The notes: a model not told the origin generated them from the letters alone. DNA of 64,000 bases from Halobacteriales archaeon QS_1_68_20 (GCA_003021085.1 PXRE01000015.1:17026-81025), one strand, 5' to 3'. Positions 54,124 to 63,797 are shown, counted from the first letter of the stretch. Program-made: numbers and translations.

Positions 54124-55232
54124 GCTGTCGACCTCCCGCTGAAGATGCCTTCAGGACGGAACAGCAACACCAGGATCATCACCAGGAACGCCGTCGCCTC
54201 GGTCAGTCCGGACGGGACCCAGATGACCGACGTCGAGGCCACGATGCCGATGATCAGGCCGCCGGCGATGGCCCCGTAGATGGAACCGATGCCGCCCATG
54301 ATGACCGCGGCGAAGATCAACAGCAACAGGAGCCAGCCGTCGTTGAACCGGATGGTCTCCTTCCAGAGCACGAGCATGAACCCGGCGAAGCCGGTCAGGC
54401 CGCCGCCGATGATCCACGTCGAGCGAACGACCCGCTCGGTGGGGATGCCCGTGACCCGCGCGAGGTCCTCGTTGTCGGCCATCGCGCGCATCGCCTTACC
54501 GAGTTTCGTCCGCTGGAGCAGGTAGTGGACCCCCAGCATCAGGCCCACGGAGACGACGACCAGCGTCACGTCGTGGGAGCTGACCCGGACGGTCCCGTCG
54601 ACGAAGTTCAGCCGGACCGCCGGGTTCCCGGTGGTCCCGGCGGTGGTCCGGGTGCTGGAGTCGAACACGAACGCGATCAGGTACCGGAGTGCGAACGCGA
54701 CCCCGATGCTCGTGATCAACAGCGTGATCCCGCCCTCGTCGCGCAGCGGTCGGTAGACGTATCGGTCGACCAGAAGCGCCAGGGCGATGGTGGCCGCGCC
54801 TGCCACGAGCAGCCCCGCGAGGACCGCAAGCGGCGTCGAGACCACGCCGATGCCGATGATGGTACCCGTCACGTTCGACTTCGGGCCGACCAGAACCAGC
54901 GCCCCCAGGTCGTATTCACCGAAGCCGGTGATGAGGTACGTGACGCTCCACCCCGCGAACGCGCCCGCGGTGATGTAGTCGCCGTGGGCGAAGTTCGCGA
55001 AGTTGAGGATGCTGTAGGTCATCGAGAGTCCGATCCCCGCGAGTCCGATGACCAGTCCCCGCATGATCCCGTCCCAGACGTTGCTCGCCAGGGTCGAGAA
55101 CGCGATCCCGCCGGTGGCCAACCCCCACAGCAGGTCGACCACCAGCGCCGCGCCCAGGACCCAAACGAGGAACACGTCCGGGCGTTCGATCGCTACGATT
55201 CGTCCACGGTTTACCGTGTCACGAACTCCCAT
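54120..55232 (-). CDS. livH: Branched-chain amino-acid ABC transporter permease LivH
   Basis: About 370 residues from the ATG at 55232 (MGVRDTVNRGRIVAIERPDV); a GTG 15 bases earlier is possible. Eight or more TM helices with LivH blocks GIGLSMTYSILNFANFAHGD, ALLVDRYVYRPLRDEGGITL and the EAA loop RTKLGKAMRAMADNEDLARV. First gene of livHMGF; no substrate-binding gene lies upstream, the permuted livJ being convergent at the far end. Confidence 0.95.
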   Translation of the reverse strand: MGVRDTVNRGRIVAIERPDVFLVWVLGAALVVDLLWGLATGGIAFSTLASNVWDGIMRGLVIGLAGIGLSMTYSILNFANFAHGDYITAGAFAGWSVTYLITGFGEYDLGALVLVGPKSNVTGTIIGIGVVSTPLAVLAGLLVAGAATIALALLVDRYVYRPLRDEGGITLLITSIGVAFALRYLIAFVFDSSTRTTAGTTGNPAVRLNFVDGTVRVSSHDVTLVVVSVGLMLGVHYLLQRTKLGKAMRAMADNEDLARVTGIPTERVVRSTWIIGGGLTGFAGFMLVLWKETIRFNDGWLLLLLIFAAVIMGGIGSIYGAIAGGLIIGIVASTSVIWVPSGLTEATAFLVMILVLLFRPEGIFSGRSTA

Positions 55233-55384
55233 TTTATTCCCTATCACAAAAAGGGCGGCGACTGGTGGATAAACCTTTCTTTGAAAAGTGCGCCGCGACT
55301 CCCACGGCGACCGGTCCGTGGGGACGATTGACGCGGCTCCGGCCGAGGGAAAGGTCTATCGGTCGGCCAGACCCACCTTCTGGC

Positions 55385-56587
55385 ATGTCCGTACGGACGC
55401 TCGACGACCTGGCCGTCGACGGGAAGCGGGTCGCCGTCCGCGTCGACGTCAACAGTCCCCTCTCCCCGGACGGGTCGATCGCCGACGACGCTCGACTCCG
55501 TGCGCACGTCGACACCGTCTCCGAACTCTGCGACAGGGGTGAACGGGTGGCGATCCTCGCCCACCAGGGCCGGCCCGGCGGCGACGAGTTCGCGCCGCTG
55601 TCGGGCCACGCCGACCGCCTGGACGAACTGGTCGACGCGCCGGTCGGCTACGAGGATTGTACGTTCTCCACGTGTGCACGCGAGCGCGTGCAGTCCCTCG
55701 ACCGGGGGGAGGCCGTGGTCCTGGAGAACACCCGCTTCTACAGCGAGGAGTACATGGAGTTCGAACCCGAGGCGGCCGCGGAGACGTACCTCGTCGAGAA
55801 ACTGGTGCCCGCGCTGGACGTCTACGTCAACGACGCGTTCGCCGCCGCCCACCGCTCGCAGCCCTCCCTCGTCGGGTTCCCGCAGCGGTTGCCCGCCTAC
55901 GCGGGCCGTGTGATGGAGCGGGAACTGGACGTCCTCGGCACCGTCGACGAGACGCCCCGACCCAGGGTGTTCGTGCTCGGCGGCGCGAAGGTCCCCGACT
56001 CGCTGGACGTCGCCGAGAGCGTCCTCCGGGACGGGGTCGCCGACGAGGTGCTCACCTGTGGAGTCGTCGGGAACGTCTTCCTGATCGCAGACGGGGTGGA
56101 CCTCGGCGACGCCACGACGGAGTTCATCTACGACCAGGGGTACTGGGACCAGGTCGACCGCGCGGCCGACCTGCTGGACGCCTACGGTGACGACGTCCGC
56201 ATGCCCCGCGACGTCGCCGTCGAGCGCGACGGCGAACGGACCGAACTGGGGCTGGTGCGGACGTTCGAGGAGGGCGAGGCCGCACTGGACGTCGGGTCGA
56301 AGACCGTCGAGCACTACGCCCGCATCGTCGACGAGGCCGAGACCGTGATCCTCAACGGCCCCGCGGGCGTGTTCGAGCGAGAAGCGTTCGCCCACGGGAC
56401 CCGTGGCATCTACGGGGTCGCCGCGGACGACGCCGACTACAGCATCGTCGGCGGCGGGGACACGGCCGCCGCGCTCCGGGACCTCGGCATCGACGGGTTC
56501 GACCACGTCAGCACCGGTGGCGGGGCTTGCCTGCAGATGCTCACCGGCGAACCGCTGGCGGCCGTGGAGGCCCTCGAACAGACGTGA
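55385..56587 (+). CDS. pgk: Phosphoglycerate kinase
   Basis: A 400-residue glycolytic/gluconeogenic kinase interconverting 1,3-bisphosphoglycerate/ADP and 3-phosphoglycerate/ATP. Substrate-side motifs VAVRVDVNSPLS, AILAHQGRPGG and VLENTRFYSEE, and nucleotide-side GGAKVPDSLDVAE, VILNGPAGVFEREAF and HVSTGGGACLQML are intact. The ATG at 55385 gives MSVRTLDDL. The stop overlaps the following GNAT start. Confidence 0.96.
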   Translation: MSVRTLDDLAVDGKRVAVRVDVNSPLSPDGSIADDARLRAHVDTVSELCDRGERVAILAHQGRPGGDEFAPLSGHADRLDELVDAPVGYEDCTFSTCARERVQSLDRGEAVVLENTRFYSEEYMEFEPEAAAETYLVEKLVPALDVYVNDAFAAAHRSQPSLVGFPQRLPAYAGRVMERELDVLGTVDETPRPRVFVLGGAKVPDSLDVAESVLRDGVADEVLTCGVVGNVFLIADGVDLGDATTEFIYDQGYWDQVDRAADLLDAYGDDVRMPRDVAVERDGERTELGLVRTFEEGEAALDVGSKTVEHYARIVDEAETVILNGPAGVFEREAFAHGTRGIYGVAADDADYSIVGGGDTAAALRDLGIDGFDHVSTGGGACLQMLTGEPLAAVEALEQT

Positions 56588-57087
56588 CCACCGTCGAGCG
56601 GGCCGACATGGACGACCTGGACGCCGTCGTGGAGTGCTGGGTCGACCTCGCGGCCGGCCAGCGGGACCACGACTCCCACCTGCTGGCCAACGCCAACCGG
56701 GACGCGGTGCGCGAAGCGGCTGCCCGCCACGTCCTGACGGACGGACTGCTGGTCGCGCGGGAGGACGCGAACGACGATGCAGACGATAGTGACGCCGCCA
56801 TCGTCGGGTTCGTGATGTTCGGCCCGCAGTCCGACGGCTACGAACGGGACGTCACGCGGGGGTTCGTCCGGAACGTCTACGTCCGGCCGGCGTACCGCGG
56901 GCGCGGCATCGGGTCGGCCCTGCTGGACGCGGCCGAGCGCCGGATGGCCGAGGCCGGGGTGGACGTGGTCGCGCTGGAGGTCATGGCCGACAACGAGGCC
57001 GCAAGGCGGCTCTACCGGCGAGCGGGGTACCGGCCGCACCGACTCGAACTGGAGAAACCGCTCGAAAGCGACACACATACAAATTGA
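56584..57087 (+). CDS. GNAT family N-acetyltransferase
   Basis: About 167 residues from the GTG at 56584 overlapping the pgk TGA. CoA-binding motif NVYVRPAYRGRGIGSALLDA (RGRGIG) and motif B DNEAARRLYRRAGYRPHRL; RimI-like. Substrate unknown; translational coupling to pgk is implied by the overlap. Confidence 0.88.
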   Translation: MTTVERADMDDLDAVVECWVDLAAGQRDHDSHLLANANRDAVREAAARHVLTDGLLVAREDANDDADDSDAAIVGFVMFGPQSDGYERDVTRGFVRNVYVRPAYRGRGIGSALLDAAERRMAEAGVDVVALEVMADNEAARRLYRRAGYRPHRLELEKPLESDTHTN

Positions 57088-57107
57088 GGCCCGGTACTGT
57101 CGGACGC

Positions 57108-57181
57108 GCCAGGGGAGCTTGGGTGGTCCAAGCACCCGACTTGTAATCGGGAGTTCGTGGGTTCGAATCCCACCCCTGGCT
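57108..57181 (+). tRNA. tRNA-Thr (TGT anticodon)
   Basis: Folds with acceptor GCCAGGG/CCCTGGC and T73, D stem GCTT/AAGC, anticodon stem CCCGA/TCGGG with loop CTTGTAA (anticodon TGT), and T arm GTGGG/CCCAC with TTCGAAT. No intron or CCA. The core is odd: by standard numbering position 8 is G, 14 is G and 21 is C instead of T8, A14 and A21, and the D stem could extend two extra pairs. Confidence 0.88.
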
Positions 57182-57204
57182 TCCTGTCGCGCTCGTGCTT
57201 CTGG

Positions 57205-57672
57205 CTACTCTTCGGTCGTGACGGTCTTCTCGGTCCCGTCGAGGTCGAACGTCACCGAGGCGCTGTCCGGTGTCGCCTTCCCGTCCAGGGACACCCGGAC
57301 CAGGGTGGTCTCGTAGGCGATGGCCGTGTCGCCGGCGCTGGGGTAGGTCACGTCGACCCGCGCCGTGGCCCGGTCGTCGGACTGCTCGACCGACGTCACC
57401 TCGACCTCCTCGACGAAGGCGGTCGCCTCCTCGTCGAGGACCGACTCGTCGAAGCGGTCGGTCCCCGCCTCGGTGGTGATGAGGTGGACCGTCCGCTCGT
57501 CCTCGGGCGGGGCGTCCGCGAGGGGGACGCCCCCCTCGATGACCGGTTCGTGGTGTCTGAGGCCGTGCGTTTCGTAGTCCATGGTGGTCGATTCGCCGTT
57601 CGCTTCGAGACAGCCGGCGGCCGACCCGCCAAGGACGGCCGCCACCCCTGCGAGATACTTGCGTCGGTTCAT
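57205..57672 (-). CDS. Small lipoprotein of unknown function
   Basis: 155 residues: leader MNRRKYLAGVAAVLGGSAAG with lipobox Cys21 (AAGCLE), then a beta-rich domain (RTVHLITTEAGTDRFDESVL; ATAFVEEVEVTSVEQSDDRA; IAYETTLVRVSLDGKATP). Common in haloarchaea, function unknown. It follows tRNA-Thr on the opposite strand and precedes the subtilase. Confidence 0.85.
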   Translation of the reverse strand: MNRRKYLAGVAAVLGGSAAGCLEANGESTTMDYETHGLRHHEPVIEGGVPLADAPPEDERTVHLITTEAGTDRFDESVLDEEATAFVEEVEVTSVEQSDDRATARVDVTYPSAGDTAIAYETTLVRVSLDGKATPDSASVTFDLDGTEKTVTTEE

Positions 57673-57730
57673 GGTCGAACGTTCGGGCTAGCCCATCAAG
57701 TCTCTTGTAATAACTCAAAGGACGACTGAA

Positions 57731-59674
57731 CTACCAGGCCCGGTACCAGGCGGCCCCGAACCACCGGGAACTGTCCGAGGAGTCCCAGCGGTACTTGTCG
57801 ACCTCGAGGGTGTAGTAGCCCGATGTCGACGGCGAGAACGTCGCCCACTCGAACCCGCGGTCCCACTCGTAGGAACCGGTGACGTAGTTGCCGTCGGGGT
57901 CCTCGATCCGGAGGTCCAGGTCGAGGTCCGACTGGGCGTTGGCGTTGTCCGCGAAGTCCGAGTCGGTGACGTCGGTGAGCCACGACAGGGCCACCCGGAC
58001 CTCCGAGTCGTACTGGGAGGCGTAGAACTCGTAGGTCTGCTCGTCGTTGCTCTCGTCGAAGAGGTCGCTGACCATCCAGTCGTACTGGACGACGTCCTCG
58101 GCGTGGGGCGCGACGATGGCACCGGTCCCCATCTCGCCGAAGTCGTACGACGAGTCGCCCTGGTTGGTGGCCGAGGCCAGCAGGACCGCCTTGGCCAGTT
58201 CGGGGTAGTACTCGAAGCTGTAGGAGTCGTAGTCGTCGCCGAACTTCGCCAGCAGGGTGATCAGCCCGGCGACGTGGGGCGCGGCGTAACTGGTGCCGCC
58301 GCTGTACTCCGAACTGTACCCGGGAAAGCCCAGCGGGTACCCGACCGCGCTCACCTCCGGCTTGTCGTGGGGGTAGTCGTCGTAGTCGGGGCTGTCGTGC
58401 TTCGACCGGGGGTTCTTCCAGCAGGAGAAGGAGGCCCGCTCGTCGTCGGATTGGTCGGTGGTGTTCTGGTCGTCGATTGCGCCCGCGGCGATCTGGTTGA
58501 ACCCCTTCCCCGGCGTGCTGACGATGTAGTCGTCGGTGCTGGAGTAGTTGCCCGCGGACTTGACGACGTTGAGCCAGTAGTTGATGACGTACTGGCCGAA
58601 GCGGAAGTCCCACTCGTTCATCGGCCGCTCGCCGTCCGCGTTGGCGTACCAGCTACAGTTGACCGCGCTGACGTAGTTGCTGTCGAACCACCGTATCTTG
58701 TCGTCGAGGTTCGACCCGGGGTCGGCCGCACAGTAGACGTCGGCGCCGGAGGCGATTCCCGGGTGGTCGTCGTCGGTCGACCCCGCGCACATGGCGACCT
58801 TGTGGCCGTGGCTGGACTTGCTCACGCTGGAGTACGACCGGTAGCTGTCGGCGACGTTGACGTTGTCACGTTTGGGATACCCACCCCACTCGAAGACGCC
58901 CACGGAGTACCCGCTGGCGTCGTAGTCGCCGTTGCGTTCGCTGTAGGACTCGTGGGTCTTCGAGGCGACGTCGAGTTCCGGCCCCGCCTGGCGAATGCCC
59001 GAGTGGAACACCCGCCAGACGCCCTCCAGGGACTCGATTGCCTCGACCGCTGCCGGGGTCGCCCGCGCGCCGACGCGGGGTTCACCCGCCCCGACTTCGA
59101 GTACCTCTACCCCATCGACGGCGCGGATACGGTTCGCGAGGGCTTCGGACTGCTGGCGGATCCGCTCGCGCACTTCCGCGGCCAGTTTCCGCTTGGTCTC
59201 TGCGTCGTTCGGCAACGACGCCAGTCCGACGGCCGCCTTCGCGGCCGCGCGGTCGACGCCGCGGTGCCAGACGCCGACGTCGATCCGCTCGTCGTCGGCC
59301 GACCGGACCGCGTCGTGAAGGTCGGGGGTCAGCGACCCGTACCGCTCGCGGTAGGCCCGCTTCTCCCGTTGCTTGACGGCCTCGCGGTCGACGACGGTCC
59401 CCTCGGCGTCGAGCGTGACGCCGTGGACCTGCGTCGACGACTCCAGTACCTTGGCGTCGTAGTATCGCTCCTCGACGGTCGGGAACCCCACGAGTGATTC
59501 GTTGGCGATTTCCAGATCGGACTCGTCCGCCCCGGTCCTGGCGGCGACCCGGGCCTTCGCGGCAGCCCGGAGGTCGTCCTCGGCTGCGAGCGTCTCGGTC
59601 GCACCGGTCGTCAGCAGAACGACCCCTGCCCCGGTCAACCGAAGGAACGAACGTCGGTCGAGTTTTTCACCCAT
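57731..59674 (-). CDS. Secreted subtilase (S8) with Glu at the catalytic Asp position
   Basis: A 647-residue protein with a Tat leader (DRRSFLRLTGAGVVLLTTGA). Residues about 35-225 form a propeptide-like helical region. The catalytic domain has His289 (SSHGHKVAMCAG), the oxyanion Asn376 (VVKSAGNYSST) and Ser462 (SGGTSYAAPHVAGLITLL). At the position of the usual DTG Asp it reads SVGVFEWGGYPKRD, with Glu262. The C-terminal 100 residues (DLDLDLRIEDPDGNYVTGSY, TFSPSTSGYYTLEVDKYRW) resemble a P-domain or pre-peptidase beta domain. Exported folded; activity uncertain. Confidence 0.88.
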   Translation of the reverse strand: MGEKLDRRSFLRLTGAGVVLLTTGATETLAAEDDLRAAAKARVAARTGADESDLEIANESLVGFPTVEERYYDAKVLESSTQVHGVTLDAEGTVVDREAVKQREKRAYRERYGSLTPDLHDAVRSADDERIDVGVWHRGVDRAAAKAAVGLASLPNDAETKRKLAAEVRERIRQQSEALANRIRAVDGVEVLEVGAGEPRVGARATPAAVEAIESLEGVWRVFHSGIRQAGPELDVASKTHESYSERNGDYDASGYSVGVFEWGGYPKRDNVNVADSYRSYSSVSKSSHGHKVAMCAGSTDDDHPGIASGADVYCAADPGSNLDDKIRWFDSNYVSAVNCSWYANADGERPMNEWDFRFGQYVINYWLNVVKSAGNYSSTDDYIVSTPGKGFNQIAAGAIDDQNTTDQSDDERASFSCWKNPRSKHDSPDYDDYPHDKPEVSAVGYPLGFPGYSSEYSGGTSYAAPHVAGLITLLAKFGDDYDSYSFEYYPELAKAVLLASATNQGDSSYDFGEMGTGAIVAPHAEDVVQYDWMVSDLFDESNDEQTYEFYASQYDSEVRVALSWLTDVTDSDFADNANAQSDLDLDLRIEDPDGNYVTGSYEWDRGFEWATFSPSTSGYYTLEVDKYRWDSSDSSRWFGAAWYRAW

Positions 59675-60055
59675 AGTACCATACGGAATTCTATTATATT
59701 GTTCATAACTACTTTCGTATTGTATTCTACATTATTCGTAGAAATAAATTGGTTCGACGCTGTCCGGCCACGCGAGAGTCCCCACCGCCCACCCGTTAGG
59801 AGGCATATACTAATCCGGTCCACCTTCGTCGGAGGCGTCGGGGCGTCCACGGAACGATCCCCATTTCGGCAGCCCAGACGTGAACCACGTACGGATCGCG
59901 GCACCCGCCGCGGTTCGATTCTTCTCGCTCCGATCACCGGAACCCCTGGGTCCATTCTCCACGAGCGTGCAGGGCGTGACCCGGGTATCCCCGCCGACGC
60001 GGGCGCGGCCGGGGGAGATTTAACGTCGGCGTCCGAGCGGTGGGGTGTTCGAACG
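59675..60055. other. AT-rich divergent intergenic region
   Basis: No gene. About 59685-59755 is AT-rich (tattatattgttcat, attattcgtagaaataaatt) and probably holds the promoter of the subtilase gene reading left. The rest, up to the metalloprotease ATG at 60056, is GC-rich without a recognisable element. Confidence 0.5.
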
Positions 60056-62233
60056 ATGGTCCGGATACGTGCCGCCGCCCAGTTTCTCGTCGCGTTCTTC
60101 GTTCTCGCCGGTGCCGTCGGTCCGGGGGTCGTCGTCGCGGACGGCGAGCGGTCGCCGGTGAACTCGGTGGAGACCTCCCCGTCCCTCTACGGACCGCGGG
60201 CCGACGTCGCCGCGCCCACGGACACTTCCGTCGGCGATCACCAGGTTGTTCCCCGGCTCGGCCAGACAGGTCACGGGAATTCGACGACCGCCAGCGAGGC
60301 CGTCGCGCCGTCAGCCAACGCGTCGGGCCCGGCCGACGCTGCCGCGGCCGAGGTCGGCGTCCGCGAGCGCATCGTCCTCCGGCGGGACGACGAGCGCGGC
60401 TACTTCCGGGTGACCTACGAGTACGACCTCTCCGAGGGGGTGAAAGGCCTGAACCTGACGGTCCCCTTCGAGTACCAGTTCGTCGAGGCCGAGGACTTCC
60501 GGAAGGTCGGCCCGTCGAAGGTCCGGTGGACCGACGGGGCCAACACCTCGACGCCGTCGGTCACGTTCCGGGTCATCGCCGACGTCGGTGACGACGACGG
60601 GCGCTTCAGTTTCGTCGACGCCGGGGACTGGGCCATCGTCAGGTCGCCGGAACGCTCTCTGAACTGGACGAGCGTGGGCCGAGCGGTCGACCTGGAGTCG
60701 ACTACCGAAGTCGCCGGCGAGGGCGTCGCCGGGGGCGGCATGGCGTACCTCGGCCCCCACGAGACGTACGTCGCCCGCGCCGAGGACGAGACGATCCGAC
60801 TCGTCGTCCCCGAGGCGGCCGACCTGGCGGACCCGCCGGGCAAAATCGTCGACGCGCTCGCGCGCGCGAGCGACGAACTCGACGTCGGTGCGACCAGCGA
60901 GGAGGTGACGATCATCGCGGCGCCGACGGGCAGTCCCGACTGGGTGACGTGGGCCGCGCTCGGCGTCCAGCGCGGCCCCTCGGCCGCCTGGGTCCGGGAC
61001 GACGCCTCGTTGACGGCGGTGGACTCGACGTGGTTCCACGAGTACGTCCACACCCGTCAGGACTTCCGGACGGGAACGGACTTCGAGGCGGAGTGGCTGG
61101 TCGAGGCCCAGGCCGAGTACTACGCGTCGGTACTGTCGCTGGAGGCCGGGTACGCGTCCTCCCGGGAGTTCCGCTCGAACCTGGAGGTCGGCCGTCACCC
61201 GTCGTTCGAGGACGTCGTGCTCACCGACCGGACGACCTGGCGCGGGACCCCGGCCAACTACCTGAAGGGCGCACTGGTCGTGGGCCGCCTGGACTACGAA
61301 CTCCGGGCGGGGACCGACGGCGGCGTCACCTTCGAGGACGTGTTCCGCGGTATGAACGCACACCAGGGTCGGATCGACCACGAGACGTTCGTCCGCCTCG
61401 TCCGCAAGGTCGGCGGCGATGACGTCGCGACCGCCGCCGACCGGTACGCGGACACGGACGCCACGCCGACCCTCTGGAGCCAGCAGGCCCACGAGTCGGC
61501 GTTCGGGTCCACGGCCTCGCCGGTCGTCTACGAGCAGCCGACCGGCGGGAGCTTCGGCGTCGAGAGCGTGTTCCGGACGGCGTCGCTCGCCGGCGATCCG
61601 CTGGTCGCTACCGGCGAGAACGTCACCGCCGCCGTGACCGTCCGCAACACGGCCTCGTACAACGCGACCTACCAGGTGGCGCTGGTGGTCGACGGGAAGC
61701 AGGTCGCCAGCGCGTGGGGCGTGCTCGGGCCGGGCGAGCGCCGGACCGTCACCCTCTCGCACGCCTTCGACGAGACCGGCCGGTACGAACTCCGACTGGG
61801 CGACGCCACGACGACTGTGACCGTCCGCGAACCCGCGACGCCGAGCGTGACGGGCCTCTCGCTGAACGCGTCAAGCGTGCGACCGGGCGACCCCGTGACC
61901 GCCACAGCCACGGTGACCAACGACGCGGACGTCCCCGGTGAGCGCGTCGTCGAGTTCGTCGTCGACGGTCGGGTCGTCGCGTCCGAGCGGGTCCGCCTGG
62001 CCCCCGGCGAGTCGACGACGGTGCGGGCGACGGTCAGGCGCTCGGAGACCGGCACGGTCACCGTCTCCGCGGGCGAGGCGACAGCGCAGTTGCGGGTCAC
62101 CGAACTGACGCCGACGCCCACGGAGTCGACTTCGGGGGTCGACTCGCCGGGATTCACTGCAGTGGGCGGCGGCCTCGCGGTCCTGGCGGCCATGGCCCTG
62201 GCCGCGAGACGGCGGTCGGTCACACAGGGGTAA
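60056..62233 (+). CDS. PGF-CTERM surface gluzincin metalloprotease
   Basis: 725 residues from the ATG at 60056. A Sec signal (FLVAFFVLAGAVGPGVVVA) is followed by an N-terminal beta region, then the zinc site STWFHEYVHTRQDF (His328, His332) with EWLVEAQAEYYA (Glu350) as third ligand, like M1/M61 gluzincins. Two CARDB-like beta domains follow (VTVRNTASYNATYQVALVVD; TATVTNDADVPGERVVEFVV). The end TPTPTESTSGVDSPGF, then a TM helix and RRR, is an archaeosortase PGF-CTERM signal. It is therefore lipid-anchored at the surface after sorting. Confidence 0.9.
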   Translation: MVRIRAAAQFLVAFFVLAGAVGPGVVVADGERSPVNSVETSPSLYGPRADVAAPTDTSVGDHQVVPRLGQTGHGNSTTASEAVAPSANASGPADAAAAEVGVRERIVLRRDDERGYFRVTYEYDLSEGVKGLNLTVPFEYQFVEAEDFRKVGPSKVRWTDGANTSTPSVTFRVIADVGDDDGRFSFVDAGDWAIVRSPERSLNWTSVGRAVDLESTTEVAGEGVAGGGMAYLGPHETYVARAEDETIRLVVPEAADLADPPGKIVDALARASDELDVGATSEEVTIIAAPTGSPDWVTWAALGVQRGPSAAWVRDDASLTAVDSTWFHEYVHTRQDFRTGTDFEAEWLVEAQAEYYASVLSLEAGYASSREFRSNLEVGRHPSFEDVVLTDRTTWRGTPANYLKGALVVGRLDYELRAGTDGGVTFEDVFRGMNAHQGRIDHETFVRLVRKVGGDDVATAADRYADTDATPTLWSQQAHESAFGSTASPVVYEQPTGGSFGVESVFRTASLAGDPLVATGENVTAAVTVRNTASYNATYQVALVVDGKQVASAWGVLGPGERRTVTLSHAFDETGRYELRLGDATTTVTVREPATPSVTGLSLNASSVRPGDPVTATATVTNDADVPGERVVEFVVDGRVVASERVRLAPGESTTVRATVRRSETGTVTVSAGEATAQLRVTELTPTPTESTSGVDSPGFTAVGGGLAVLAAMALAARRRSVTQG

Positions 62234-62311
62234 CTCTTCGATAGTGAGGGTCAGCGGCACGCTCGACCTATGACCAAACCAATAATACCGGACCGTCCCT
62301 AGGTCGGTTCG

Positions 62312-63397
62312 ATGGCGGAGTTCGCGGGCGGCGTCGTGCGGGTGTTGCTCGTCGACGACGAGCCCAACCTTGCGGATACCGCGGCCGAGTACATCGAGAC
62401 CGAGCACGACGGTCTCTCTATCGTGACTGCCACGAGCGCCCGCGAGGGCATCCGCAAACTGGACGACTCCTTCGACTGCGTGGTTAGCGACTACGAGATG
62501 CCTGGCCGGAACGGCCTCCAGTTCATGCAGGCCATCCGGGACGACTACCCGGACCTGCCTTTCATCCTGCTGACGGGCAAGGGGAGCGAGAAGGTTGCCG
62601 CCGAGGCCATCCAGGCGGGCGTGACCGACTACGTCCGCAAGGGCCGGGGTCCCGAGGGCTTCGACGTGCTGGCCAACCGCATCGTCAGGGCGGTCGAGAA
62701 GCGCCGCGCCGAAGAAGAGGCCGAGCGCACTCACCAGCGCCTCCGGAACCTGCTGGCCCGGGTGACCGACGCGGTCGTCAGCCTCGACGACGACTGGCGG
62801 ATCACCCACATCAACAGCGCCGGCGAGGAACTGTTCGGCCACGAGTCCTCGGAACTGGTCGGGGAAGTGTTCTGGGTCGCGTTCCCGGACGCCATCGGGA
62901 CCCGCTTCCAGGAACGCCTGGAGGCGGCCGTCGAACGGGACCGCTCGGTGACCTTCGAGGAGTTCTACCCGCCGCTTTTCACCTGGCTGGAGGTACGCAT
63001 CTACCCGGCCGACGACGGCGTCTCGCTGTACCTCAGCGAACTCGACGACGTGCTCTCGACGGAGGGCGACCCGCGGGCGCTGCGGCGGCAGTTCGAGGCC
63101 GTCTTCGAGGCGACCGACGACCCCATGCTGTTCGTCAACGACAGCGGCATCTGCATCGAGGCCAACGACGCCGCCGCAGAGTTACTCGGCACGGCGACGA
63201 CGGACCTCTCGGGCACCCCGGTCGGCGAGTACGTCCGCGACGAGGAGGGACTTGGCGTGGCCTGGACGGGCATCGCGGCCGACGACAGGCGCGAGGGGTC
63301 GGTCATGCTCGACCCCGTGGACGGCGACACACGCGAGGTCGACTTCGAGGTGGCCGCGACGTTCCCCGGCCGGTTCCTGGTCGTGCTCGACCCGTGA
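62312..63397 (+). CDS. Response regulator with two PAS domains
   Basis: A 361-residue protein: receiver domain at about 8-125 (VRVLLVDDEPNLADTAAEYI, phospho-Asp in CVVSDYEMPGRNGLQFM, Lys in FILLTGKGSEKVAAEAI), PAS1 at about 145-255 (AVVSLDDDWRITHINSAGEE; VTFEEFYPPLFTWLEVRIYP) and PAS2 at about 260-360 (EATDDPMLFVNDSGICIEAN). There is no histidine kinase or DNA-binding output, so signalling must be by protein contacts. Confidence 0.92.
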   Translation: MAEFAGGVVRVLLVDDEPNLADTAAEYIETEHDGLSIVTATSAREGIRKLDDSFDCVVSDYEMPGRNGLQFMQAIRDDYPDLPFILLTGKGSEKVAAEAIQAGVTDYVRKGRGPEGFDVLANRIVRAVEKRRAEEEAERTHQRLRNLLARVTDAVVSLDDDWRITHINSAGEELFGHESSELVGEVFWVAFPDAIGTRFQERLEAAVERDRSVTFEEFYPPLFTWLEVRIYPADDGVSLYLSELDDVLSTEGDPRALRRQFEAVFEATDDPMLFVNDSGICIEANDAAAELLGTATTDLSGTPVGEYVRDEEGLGVAWTGIAADDRREGSVMLDPVDGDTREVDFEVAATFPGRFLVVLDP

Positions 63398-63446
63398 GGC
63401 CGGGCGAGAGTCGCGTCCACGAACGCGTCCGTCGCTGGCCTGCCGA

Positions 63447-63797
63447 TCAGATGTCGGGCGTCTCGTGGAGGAACGTCTGGACCTCCAGGGTCCGGCCGTC
63501 GGGGTCCTCGGCGAAGAACTGGTAGATGTCGTACGTCTCGTTCTCGCGGGGTTGCTCCCGCGCGCGGTCGGCCAACTGTTCGTGGAGTTCGTCGACCGTC
63601 TCGCGGTCGTCGACGGCCAGCGTCACGATGCCCTCGCGGTCGACCTCCTCGCGCTCGCAGAAGCCGACGAGCAGGTTGTCGTACTCCAGGATCGTGCACC
63701 CGGGTTGTTCGAGCCAGACGTCCGCGCCGACCCTGTCGGTGTAGAACTCGACGGTCTCCGCGAGGTCCGCCGTCCGGAAGAAGACGATGCCGGTCAT
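63447..63797 (-). CDS. VOC family protein
   Basis: 116 residues from the ATG at 63797 (MTGIVFFRTADLAETVEFYT). One VOC module with VWLEQPGCTILEYDNLLVGF, then YQFFAEDPDGRTLEVQTFL at the metal-binding end. The first strand has no His at the usual place, so metal binding is not certain. Function unknown. Confidence 0.87.
   Translation of the reverse strand: MTGIVFFRTADLAETVEFYTDRVGADVWLEQPGCTILEYDNLLVGFCEREEVDREGIVTLAVDDRETVDELHEQLADRAREQPRENETYDIYQFFAEDPDGRTLEVQTFLHETPDI

Noticed and set aside
51991..54279. 762-codon plus-strand frame over livG and livM
   Set aside because: Antisense to intact livGM; no recognisable domain.
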